A DNA stretch of 64,000 nt, taken from positions 25,596 through 89,595 of the forward strand of contig JBOICV010000171.1 in assembly GCA_050740255.1 (NCBI GenBank), read 5' to 3'. Both the position numbers and the translations under genes were made by a program. Each line of letters begins with the position of its first letter. The stretch's first letter is position 1. The stretch is from JBOICV01 sp050740255 (GTDB taxonomy: Bacteria > Pseudomonadota > Gammaproteobacteria > Nevskiales > JBOICV01). Below are positions 51,667 through 59,017 of the stretch, piece by piece. The notes under the pieces were generated by a model. It was not told where the DNA came from. It worked only from the letters and a program-made list of their open reading frames with translations, and searched no databases.

Positions 51667-51739
51667 GTCATTCCGGAAGCCGCACGGCGGCTATCCGGAA
51701 TCTTTCTGCGGGCAAGATTCCCGCGTTCGCGGGAATGAC
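51667..51739. repeat. GTCATTCC/GGAATGAC palindromic repeat
   Basis: The element is bounded by inverted GTCATTCC and GGAATGAC, with internal inverted pairs such as CCGGAAGCCGC and GATTCCCGCG/CGCGGGAATGAC. It fills the gap between P450 and rubredoxin. Similar repeats are common multi-copy extragenic palindromes in proteobacteria. Confidence 0.7.
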
Positions 51740-51796
51740 AATTCGGCAGGAGACTGCTGCACCGCTGGCCAAAGCAAACTGGGACACTATCCATCT

Positions 51797-53077
51797 CTAG
51801 GCTGCTTGCCTGCCGAGTTCGCGGTTGGTCTTCACCATCAGCCGATTGATGCGCCGTGCATTGTGATGCGTCCACTCGTAGTCAATTTTGCCGTCACCGT
51901 TGACGAGTTCGGCGTTGGGAAAGCGCTTGATGAACTCGGTCAGCATCAGATTACCCTGCACGCGAACCAGATAGGTGCCGATGCAGAAATGCGCGCCGGC
52001 ACCGAACACGATGTTGCCGTCGAGACGCCGGGTGATATCGAGTTTATTGGGATTTTCCCACTTGGCCGGGTCGTGCCAGGCGGCCTGGATGTTGACGCCG
52101 ATCCCCTGCCCTTTCCTGATGAGCTGGCCAGCGAATTCGATGTCCTCGGTGGCGAAGCGGAAGAATGGCATCTTGCCGAAGGAGCCGTAACGCAAGAGCT
52201 CGATGATGGCGTTCTCCATCAGCTCTGGCTTTTGCTTGAGCAACTCGTACTGATCCGGGTTGCTGAGCAAACCGTGAATCAGGAAGGTGTGCAGGTCGGT
52301 GGCGGTATCCGAACCCGCCGTAATCAGCGCAAAAATCACCGACAGGATTTCGTAGTCGTCCAGGCTTTCGCCGTTCTCAACCGCGCCCACCAGATTGCCC
52401 AGGAAATCATCGCCCGGATGCGGCAAGGCACGGCGCTCGGCGATCAATTTGCGGAAGAATGCGAAGCCCGGTAGCGTCGCCTGCATCGCAAGCTCGCGCT
52501 CCTTGGGACCCAGGTTGATGCGCGTGGACTTGATCACGCTCACCGCAAATTCGTGGAAGTACTCCTCCATATTGGTCGGCACACCAACCATGCGCGCGAT
52601 CGAGCGCACCGGAATCTTGCTGGCCAGCGTTTCATAGACATCGAACTCTTCGGCATCGCCGATGGCGTCGAAGCACTCGCTCACGAGATCGCGGATCTTT
52701 GCGTCAATCTTGCCCATCACCGGCCGCGAGAAAGCCGGCATGGTCAGCTTCCTCAGCCGCAGATGATCCTTGGTCGAAACCGCGAAGAAGCCCTTCTCGA
52801 AGGACAGATCGAAGTCGTTCTTGTCGGCTTGAGCTTTCGGCGGCGGTGCATGCTCCCAGGCGCGGAAATTCGGTGTGAAGCGACTATCCTTGAGCATCTT
52901 GTCGCAGAGTTCGTGGGTGCTGACCAGCCACATCCCCAGCTCCTTATGCCAGGCGACCGGATAATCGCGCATCAGCGTCTGCCAGACCGGGTCCGGATTG
53001 CGGATGAAGTCCTTCGAATAGGGATTGAAGACGCGGCTGTCGATCTCGACGCGGCCGGCGGGCGTTGCTGCAGTCAT
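51797..53077 (-). CDS. Cytochrome P450
   Basis: The 426-residue soluble P450 has the I-helix oxygen-binding motif ITAGSDTA, ExxR in IIELLRYGS, and the haem-binding FGAGAHFCIG with Cys365. ATG 53077 (MTAATPAGRVEIDSR) is 4 bases into the TetR stop region (ATGA overlap), so expression is coupled to the regulator. The longer frame to 53908 would overlap TetR and is a shadow. Bacterial P450s of this size (CYP125/CYP142-like or terpene type) commonly hydroxylate steroid side chains or terpenes; the subfamily cannot be fixed by eye. Confidence 0.95.
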   Translation of the reverse strand: MTAATPAGRVEIDSRVFNPYSKDFIRNPDPVWQTLMRDYPVAWHKELGMWLVSTHELCDKMLKDSRFTPNFRAWEHAPPPKAQADKNDFDLSFEKGFFAVSTKDHLRLRKLTMPAFSRPVMGKIDAKIRDLVSECFDAIGDAEEFDVYETLASKIPVRSIARMVGVPTNMEEYFHEFAVSVIKSTRINLGPKERELAMQATLPGFAFFRKLIAERRALPHPGDDFLGNLVGAVENGESLDDYEILSVIFALITAGSDTATDLHTFLIHGLLSNPDQYELLKQKPELMENAIIELLRYGSFGKMPFFRFATEDIEFAGQLIRKGQGIGVNIQAAWHDPAKWENPNKLDITRRLDGNIVFGAGAHFCIGTYLVRVQGNLMLTEFIKRFPNAELVNGDGKIDYEWTHHNARRINRLMVKTNRELGRQAA

Positions 53078-53805
53078 GACGCTCTCCTCTCGTGACTCTC
53101 GTGATTGGGGGGCAGGGTCTCGCCGCGGGCCGCGGCAATGCCTGCCAGAAGTTTTTGCAAAGTGGGCAGCCAGGGAATCGTCTGGAATTCCAGCGTGGCG
53201 GGCAGCACGCGGCGCACCTGTGGCAGTTCGTCGGCGTCGCGCTCGGCGAGCGTGCGCTTGATCGAGTTGCGCCAGGGCGTGCCGGCAGCCTCGCTCGCCT
53301 GCAGACCGATCTGGCCGGCCGCCGCACCGATCGTCACCATGCCGATCGCGTGAAACAGCTGCACGCTTGCCAGCGTGGTGAAGCCGTGGCGCGACATGGC
53401 CGTGAGGAACTGCTCGAGCACATCCACTTCCGCGTGCGGGCCGAGCCGGCCCTTCAGCAATTCGCCGATCAGCTGCGGCTCGGCCAGGAAGGATTCGTAC
53501 AGACTCTCGGCGTAGCGCGTCGCCAGCTCCGACCAGTGCGCGGCGCCGCTCTCGGGCAAAGCCCGCTTCAAGGTGATCTGGAAAGCCGCCAGCCGCACCA
53601 TCTCGTCGCGGCTGCTGACGTGGCGGTATAGCGTGGCGATGCCGATGCCGAGCCTGTCCGCGACCTGCCTGAGCGTGACGTCCTCGAGCCCGAGCTCGAT
53701 CGCGGCGGCGATGATGGCCTGCGCGCTCACGCGCGGCGGACGGCCTACGCGCGGCGTTGCCGCAAGGTCGGTTTTCCTGAGCGTACGAACCGCTAAAGCT
53801 CCCAC
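53074..53805 (-). CDS. TetR-family transcriptional regulator
   Basis: This is a 243-residue TetR regulator with HTH residues about 41-62 (LRQVADRLGIGIATLYRHVSSRDE). I chose GTG 53805, because GGAGGAG lies directly upstream on the coding strand. An alternative ATG at 53865 adds 20 residues. It is co-transcribed with the P450 gene (4-base overlap) and divergent from the 5-alpha-reductase-like gene. It probably represses both, responding to a pathway compound; this is inferred. Confidence 0.85.
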   Translation of the reverse strand: MGALAVRTLRKTDLAATPRVGRPPRVSAQAIIAAAIELGLEDVTLRQVADRLGIGIATLYRHVSSRDEMVRLAAFQITLKRALPESGAAHWSELATRYAESLYESFLAEPQLIGELLKGRLGPHAEVDVLEQFLTAMSRHGFTTLASVQLFHAIGMVTIGAAAGQIGLQASEAAGTPWRNSIKRTLAERDADELPQVRRVLPATLEFQTIPWLPTLQKLLAGIAAARGETLPPNHESHERRAS

Positions 53806-53887
53806 GGTCTCCTCCGGTGGGGTAATTTCGAGAAGCAGTTTCGCAAATGGCTCCGGCCTGTCCATCCCCCAAGCGGAGTAGGCCGGT

Positions 53888-53937
53888 GGGCGCCTCCTCG
53901 CGCAACACTGTCGGCCACTCCTACGAGGAGGCCGCCC
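53888..53937 (+). promoter_or_regulatory. Inverted repeat covering the 5-alpha-reductase-like gene's ribosome-binding site
   Basis: The left arm GGGCGCCTCCTCG (53888-53900) and right arm CGAGGAGGCCGCCC (53924-53937) pair except for one bulged G. The right arm contains AGGAGG, which sits 6 bases before the ATG at 53938. As RNA, this would hide the ribosome-binding site; as DNA, it could be a TetR operator. Confidence 0.5.
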
Positions 53938-54696
53938 ATGCTGGTGAGCGTGCATAACTGGCTGATTTATGGGGTGTTGGCGCTAGCCGTATTGACCTTC
54001 GTTGGCACCATCCGCAAGGTCAACCCCTACGGCCGGCACATGCCGGCCGGGCAGAAAGGCACCTGGCCCGCCCTGCCGGCCTGGCTGCTGTTCGAGTCGC
54101 CGCAGTGGTTTTCCTTTGCGATCACGTTCTGGCTCACCGTACGGGAACCCTCGCCGGTTACGATCACGCTGTTCGCGCTGTGGCAGGCGCACTATGTCCA
54201 TCGCGCGATCCTGTACCCGCTGCGCATGCGTGACCGGCACAAGGGCTTCCCGCTCGGCGGCGTGATTTTTGGTTTCGCCTTCAACGCGGTGAACGGCTTC
54301 ATCAACGGCTACGCCGTGGCGCATGCGCCGCACCTGATGAGTACGGATTGGTTCAGCGATTTGCGCTTCATCGGTGGGCTCGTGATCGCACTAACCGGCT
54401 GGTGGATCAACTTCCAGGCCGACTCGATCCTGATCAACCTGCGCGCCGACGGCTCGACCGGCTACAAGATCCCCCACGGCGGGATGTTCCGCTACGTATC
54501 CTCGGCAAACTACACCGGCGAGATTCTGCTCTGGTGCGGCTGGGCGATGATGAGCTGGACGCTGGCGGGACTAACCTTCGCAATCTTCACGATCTCCAAC
54601 CTCGCACCGCGTGCGCTGTCGCACCACCGCTGGTACCGGGAAACCTTCCCCGACTATCCGAAAAATCGGAGAGCGCTGATTCCGGGACTGCTCTAG
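53938..54696 (+). CDS. Steroid 5-alpha-reductase-like membrane protein
   Basis: The 252-residue protein has about six hydrophobic segments and the C-terminal steroid 5-alpha-reductase signature YKIPHGGMFRYVSSANYTGE, with RALSHHRWYRETFPDYPKNRRALIP. These residues are where NADPH-dependent reduction of 3-oxo-delta-4 steroids takes place in eukaryotic homologs. Bacterial members have varied functions. The gene is plus-strand, divergent from TetR, and its stop overlaps the convergent cyclase gene by 4 bases. A steroid substrate fits the cluster but is inference. Confidence 0.9.
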   Translation: MLVSVHNWLIYGVLALAVLTFVGTIRKVNPYGRHMPAGQKGTWPALPAWLLFESPQWFSFAITFWLTVREPSPVTITLFALWQAHYVHRAILYPLRMRDRHKGFPLGGVIFGFAFNAVNGFINGYAVAHAPHLMSTDWFSDLRFIGGLVIALTGWWINFQADSILINLRADGSTGYKIPHGGMFRYVSSANYTGEILLWCGWAMMSWTLAGLTFAIFTISNLAPRALSHHRWYRETFPDYPKNRRALIPGLL

Positions 54697-55982
54697 GCGG
54701 AAGCCAACTCGTAAGTCATCACCGGCTTGGCAATGCCCTTGAACTGCGTCTCGCCTTTAGGCGTGCACTGCACCTGATCGCTCACCAGCAGCCAGGTCGA
54801 CTGGCTGATAAGTACCCTGCCAGGCTCACACTCTGCCTGAATCCGCGCGGCCAGGTTTACGTGCTTGCCCAGCGCCGCGTACTTCATACGGTCGGGCGAG
54901 CCAAAGTTGCCGATGGTGACAACGCCAGTGTTGATACCCATGCGCACTTGCAGAACCTCCGTGATGCCGGCGGCGCGCCACCTTGCATTGAGCGCCCCCA
55001 TCGCTTGTTGCATGTCCGTCGCCATGCGTACCGCCCGCAGCGCGTGATCCTTGTCGTTGGTAGCAACCGGTGCGCCGAAGAAGATCAGGATGGCGTCACC
55101 GCTCAGTTCGTCCACAGTGCCACCGTGCTTTTGCGCGATGGCGGTCATCTCGGAGAAATACTCGTTGAGCACCCGTGACAGGTCTTCGGGCTCCATCTCC
55201 TCGGCGATCTCGCTGAACCCGACGAGGTCGGAGAAAAAGATCGTCAGCTTGGCCCGCTCGGGTCGAGAGTCCTCGGAATGTTCGCCCTTGATGATCTTGT
55301 CGGCAAGTTGCGAGGGAACATAGCGGCGAATGAGCTTAGCGCTTCTATCGAGCTGCCTGTAGGCGTCGTCCAGCCGAGCTTGCTGCGCGCGCCTCGCCAG
55401 AATTAGCAGGACGATGAGCGCGAAGATAAGCAGAAAAATGGCAAGCCCTGTGCCAAGAACAATGCTGACGACGAGAGGGCTGTTCTGAGCATCGAGCGTA
55501 CGATCCCGGATAAACGGCGCGAACGGCGCGAGTCCGAATGCCGGCAGAAACACGACAACCGTGGTCAGGCACACACCGTAGATGAGCGACCAGAACCCGT
55601 AGATCGGCCCGTACCACAGCGTCATCAGAAGAATCAGCAGCGGGAACGTCATCGTCATTGAGGTCGTGGTTGTACCTAGCCCCCACAAGAACACCGCCGT
55701 CACGAACCCGTAGCCGATGATCAAGAAGGCTGCTGTCCAGCGACCTTCCCAGCCTCGCCAGACCGCGATCAGGGACAGCACGAGAGAGACGCCCAGTACT
55801 ACGGTAAACGTCCATGCCACTGCGTTGAGCACGGCGCTATCAATCCACGCAACGCGCGTGTTGAGTTGAGTAACTAGAGAGGTCATGCCTAGCTGGAACA
55901 GTAGGGCGATGCCGCTCAACAGCGCCGTTTTGCGGCTAACCGGCCAGCGGTCAAACTCGATGAATCGCTCGACGAGTGTCAC
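54693..55982 (-). CDS. Class III nucleotide cyclase (membrane), copy 1
   Basis: The 429-residue protein has about six membrane helices (residues about 20-190), a short linker with RYVPSQLADKII, then a class III cyclase domain (about 235-420). Motifs include LTIFFSDLVGFSEIAEE (first metal Asp), LSGDAILIFFGAP (second metal Asp), and GKHVNLAARIQ with the Asn-Arg transition-state pair. It is a paralog of the next gene. The GTG start at 55982 overlaps the upstream stop (GTGA), supporting this start and co-translation. Product cAMP versus cGMP is not decided from sequence. Confidence 0.9.
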   Translation of the reverse strand: MTLVERFIEFDRWPVSRKTALLSGIALLFQLGMTSLVTQLNTRVAWIDSAVLNAVAWTFTVVLGVSLVLSLIAVWRGWEGRWTAAFLIIGYGFVTAVFLWGLGTTTTSMTMTFPLLILLMTLWYGPIYGFWSLIYGVCLTTVVVFLPAFGLAPFAPFIRDRTLDAQNSPLVVSIVLGTGLAIFLLIFALIVLLILARRAQQARLDDAYRQLDRSAKLIRRYVPSQLADKIIKGEHSEDSRPERAKLTIFFSDLVGFSEIAEEMEPEDLSRVLNEYFSEMTAIAQKHGGTVDELSGDAILIFFGAPVATNDKDHALRAVRMATDMQQAMGALNARWRAAGITEVLQVRMGINTGVVTIGNFGSPDRMKYAALGKHVNLAARIQAECEPGRVLISQSTWLLVSDQVQCTPKGETQFKGIAKPVMTYELASA

Positions 55983-57273
55983 GGCTGCACCGCCAGCTCG
56001 TAGGTCATTACTGGCTTGTGAATGCCCTTGAACTGCATCTCCCCCTTCGGTGCGCACTGGACCTGGTCGTTGACCAATAACCAGGTTGCTGCGCTCAGCA
56101 AGACCCTGCCCGGCTCGCACTGGGCCTGCAGGCGGCCGCGAGGTTTACGTGCTTGCCCAGCGCTGCGTACTTCATGCGATCCGGCGAGCCGAAGTTGCCG
56201 ATGGTGACAACGCCAGTGTTGATACCCATGCGGACCTGCAGGGCCTCGGTGATGCCCGCGGCACGCCACTTGGCGTTCAGGCCAGCCATCACCTGCTGCA
56301 TTTCAGTCGCCATGCGGACCGCACGCAGCGCATGATCCTTGTCGTCAGTGGCCACCGGCGCACCGAAGAAGATCAGGATGGCGTCGCCGGAAAGCTCGTC
56401 CACCGTGCCGCCATGCTTCTGGGCGATGGCGGTCATCTCGGAGAAGTACTCGTTGAGGACCTTCGAAAGGTCCTCGGGCTCCAGCTCTTCGGCGATCTCG
56501 CTGAAACCGACAAGGTCGGAGAAGAAAATCGTCAGCTTGCGGCGCTCGTGCGCATCGCCGACCTCCTGTTGTCCGGACAGAATCCGGTCGGCAATCTGCG
56601 AGGGCACGTAACGGCGGATGAGCTGACTGCTTTTTGTGAGTTTTTCGTGAGCCTCGTTCAGCCGTTGATCCTGCAACTTGCGTGCCGCAACTGCCAGGAA
56701 CTCCAGTACAAATGCATAGAAAAAAAAGAAACCCACAACAACGGCGAACAAAAAGAAGAATCGCCAGCTTACTTGCGCATCCAATGTTCTCGCCGTCAGG
56801 AGCCAGGCATAGGGGAGCACGCCAGACATGGTCATCGCCGGCACCGCGCAAAACGAAATCAGCAGGACGCCCATTACGAGCAATCCAACCCTTTCCCCAT
56901 ACCAGACGGTCAGAAACGGGATGAGCATCAACGGCCATGCGAGCACGGGGCTGCTCCAGGCGCCTAGCCCTGTGACCAACACAATGATCCAACCGCTGTA
57001 CAGGACGATCAGCGGAACGAGCAACCAGCGTCCTTCGCGATTACGCCGCGTCTCGATCCAGGCAAAGAGCAGCAGCACGGCGACAATAGCAATGCCGGCC
57101 GCCAGCACATAGCCAATCCAAACAATGCGCACGACTTCCGGGAGGCCTGCCGCGATGCCGTAGGTAAGCAAGGAGCCAACTACGTGCATTGGAACCGCAA
57201 CGGCCATGAGCAGCACGGTCTTGCGCGCGGTCGACCAGCTGTTGAACTCGATGAAGCGCTCGACGAGGGTCAT
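55979..57273 (-). pseudogene. Class III nucleotide cyclase, copy 2, frameshifted near the C-terminus
   Basis: This is a paralog of the adjacent cyclase with the same layout: five or six membrane helices, RRYVPSQIADRIL, LTIFFSDLVGFSEI and LSGDAILIFFGAP. The frame breaks at about 56133-56137: after GKHVNLAA the reading frame becomes ACRPSASRAGSC, while the expected C-terminal sequence (CEPGRVLLSAATWLLV ... VMTYELAVQP) continues in a second frame to 55979. One C is missing relative to copy 1, creating GCGGCCGC. The Arg of NLAAR is lost, so the product is probably inactive unless this is a sequencing error. ATG 57273 overlaps the CoA-transferase stop (ATGA). Confidence 0.8.
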
Positions 57274-58586
57274 ACCAGAGCGCTCCACTCGCGTTGACGC
57301 TGGCGCAAGGCGCGTAGGCTCGACGGCAGATCGAAGGCCACGCATCGCCGCACCACATCGACCAATGACAGCGACAGCAGGCGCCCGCCACCCTGCTGAA
57401 AGCTGGCATAGGCAGCGACCGCAGCGTGCAGGCCGGTCAACGGATCGGCGATGGCGTCGCCGACGAATACGCGCTGGCCACTCGCCTGATACATGATTTC
57501 CGATAAGCCGGCGGCCACGCCGGCGTCGTCGCCGTAGGCGATCCAGTTTTCCTGCGGATCGCCGCGGCCGTGGCCGGTGATGCTGACCCAGGTCAGGCGC
57601 GGGTTGTCGCGGATGAGCGTCTCGGCCTCGATCCCGAGCTGGCGCAGTGCGCGCGGTCGCGTGCCTTCAATGACGATGTCGGCCTTGGCGAGCAGCTCGC
57701 GTAGTTGCGCGCGGCCCTGGTCCGTCGCGAAATCCAGCGTAACGCTGCGCTTGCCATGATTCAGCAGATCGAAGAAGGCGAAATGGCCGTTGCGTGCGCC
57801 GTCGGGGCGTTGCAGGCTTTCGAGCTTGAACACCTCGGCGCCGCAGAGCTGCAGCAGATGGCTGCACAGGGGGCCGGCCCAGAGGGAGGAGAGATCAACG
57901 ACTAAGGGACTTTCGTCCTTCTCCCTCTGGGAGAAGGTGTCGCGAAGCGACGGATGAGGGCCATCGGCTGGATAGGCCCTCACCCCTGCCCCTCTCCCAA
58001 AGGGAGGGGGGCAGATGCCTTGCGGGAATGACGGATTTACCGCCACCGCCAATCCCAGTTCCCGCGCCCGTTCTACTAGCTCCCATGCCGAGCGGGCGGA
58101 AACAATCGAGGTAATGCCCCCCCAATCTGCGGATACATCGCACTCCAGCCAGGCCGGCAACATCTGCCAGTCTTCATCCCGCGTGAGATTTACCGCCAGC
58201 CAGCCGTCGGCGCATTCCAGCAAATGGCAGCCGCCGGGCGCGATCGCGCCACGTCTTGTGTAGCCCGTTATCGCGGCCCGCTCGGCCAACAGCCGCGAGC
58301 CGCGCAAACCGTCGAGACTGCCGGCGGGCGCGAGACTGGCAAGGGCCGCGAGCATGCCGTCGGCGCAGGCCGCGAGTGGCACCGGGCACATGAGCGGCGG
58401 ACCGTCGGCATGGCCGGTCAAGGCCATCAAGCCGGAGCGGGCCCAGCTCAGCGCTGGATGCTCGTCCGGGAGATCAAGAGCGTTGGCCGCACGAAGGCCG
58501 AAAGAATCCAGCAGCTGTTGCGCGTAAGCGGCTGCAACCGGCGCCGCGCGCGACTCGCTCAGCCGCGCGGTTTGCGCTGCGCCCAT
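57270..58586 (-). CDS. CaiB/BaiF-family CoA transferase with unusual domain order and an internal repeat
   Basis: The 438-residue protein has two parts. Residues 1-190 (GLMALTGHADGPPLMCPVPLA and YTRRGAIAPGGCHLLECADGW) resemble the later portion of CaiB enzymes. Residues about 228-438 start with VVDLSSLWAGPLCSHLLQLCGAEVFKLE and include HGKRSVTLDFATDQGRAQ, which normally form the CaiB N-terminus. The halves are joined by about 35 residues encoded by a palindromic repeat (CPPPFGRGAGVR onward). CoA transfer to a steroid or side-chain acid is plausible. It overlaps the cyclase (ATGA) and SRPBCC genes, so it is part of one operon. Confidence 0.75.
   Translation of the reverse strand: MGAAQTARLSESRAAPVAAAYAQQLLDSFGLRAANALDLPDEHPALSWARSGLMALTGHADGPPLMCPVPLAACADGMLAALASLAPAGSLDGLRGSRLLAERAAITGYTRRGAIAPGGCHLLECADGWLAVNLTRDEDWQMLPAWLECDVSADWGGITSIVSARSAWELVERARELGLAVAVNPSFPQGICPPPFGRGAGVRAYPADGPHPSLRDTFSQREKDESPLVVDLSSLWAGPLCSHLLQLCGAEVFKLESLQRPDGARNGHFAFFDLLNHGKRSVTLDFATDQGRAQLRELLAKADIVIEGTRPRALRQLGIEAETLIRDNPRLTWVSITGHGRGDPQENWIAYGDDAGVAAGLSEIMYQASGQRVFVGDAIADPLTGLHAAVAAYASFQQGGGRLLSLSLVDVVRRCVAFDLPSSLRALRQRQREWSALV
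57917..58012. repeat. Palindromic repeat pair inside the CoA-transferase gene (copy 5)
   Basis: CCTTCTCCC/GGGAGAAGG plus TCGCGAAGCGA (57917-57961), followed by CCCTCACCC then CCCTCTCCC/GGGAGGGGG (57977-58011). These are the same family as the intergenic copies, but here the element is read through in frame as a linker between two enzyme domains. Confidence 0.75.
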
Positions 58587-59017
58587 AGCTGCTCGGCACG
58601 ATCGCGGATGCCGTCCGTCATGCCCACGAAGCCGTTCTCCAGGTGCTTGCCCATCAAGGCACGCACGAGCGGCATCATCCAGCCCTTCAGTTCGAAGTGT
58701 GAGACGTAGCGGCTGCGATTGGGACCGATGCTCTCAAGGTCATGCGAGCGGAACGACGACAGTCCGCCGGCTGGAAAGGGCTTCATGCGGTAGGCGAAGC
58801 GCTGCTTCGGTGCGAACTCCAGCATCACCTCGTTCGCCGCCTGCAGTTTTTCGCCGAGCTTGACCTTCATGTTGATGGGCTCGCCGGGCTTCAGCGAGGA
58901 CTCGCACTCAACCACGAACGGATTCCATTCGCGATAGCGCGGCAGGTCGGTCAGCACTTCCCAGACCGTGTCAGCCGGGGCATTGATCTCAACCGTCTTG
59001 TCGATGACGAAGCTCAT
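58559..59017 (-). CDS. SRPBCC-family protein (polyketide cyclase/START-like)
   Basis: The 152-residue protein has the SRPBCC pattern INAPADTVWEVLTDLPRYREWNPFV at its N-terminus, then MKVKLGEKLQAANEVMLEFAPKQRF and FELKGWMMPLVRAL. This fold encloses a hydrophobic ligand cavity. It overlaps both the AMP-ligase (4 bases) and CoA-transferase genes, so it is inside an operon. The ligand is unknown. Confidence 0.85.
   Translation of the reverse strand: MSFVIDKTVEINAPADTVWEVLTDLPRYREWNPFVVECESSLKPGEPINMKVKLGEKLQAANEVMLEFAPKQRFAYRMKPFPAGGLSSFRSHDLESIGPNRSRYVSHFELKGWMMPLVRALMGKHLENGFVGMTDGIRDRAEQLWAQRKPRG

Noticed and set aside
51797..53908. 703-codon version of the P450 with a long N-terminal extension
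   Set aside because: The extension overlaps the TetR gene on the same strand in another frame and reads as Arg/Ala-rich noise. The P450 starts at 53077 with an ATGA overlap.
56130..56145. Programmed frameshift in cyclase copy 2
   Set aside because: The break has no slippery heptamer and corresponds to one missing base relative to the tandem paralog, so a mutation or sequencing error is simpler.
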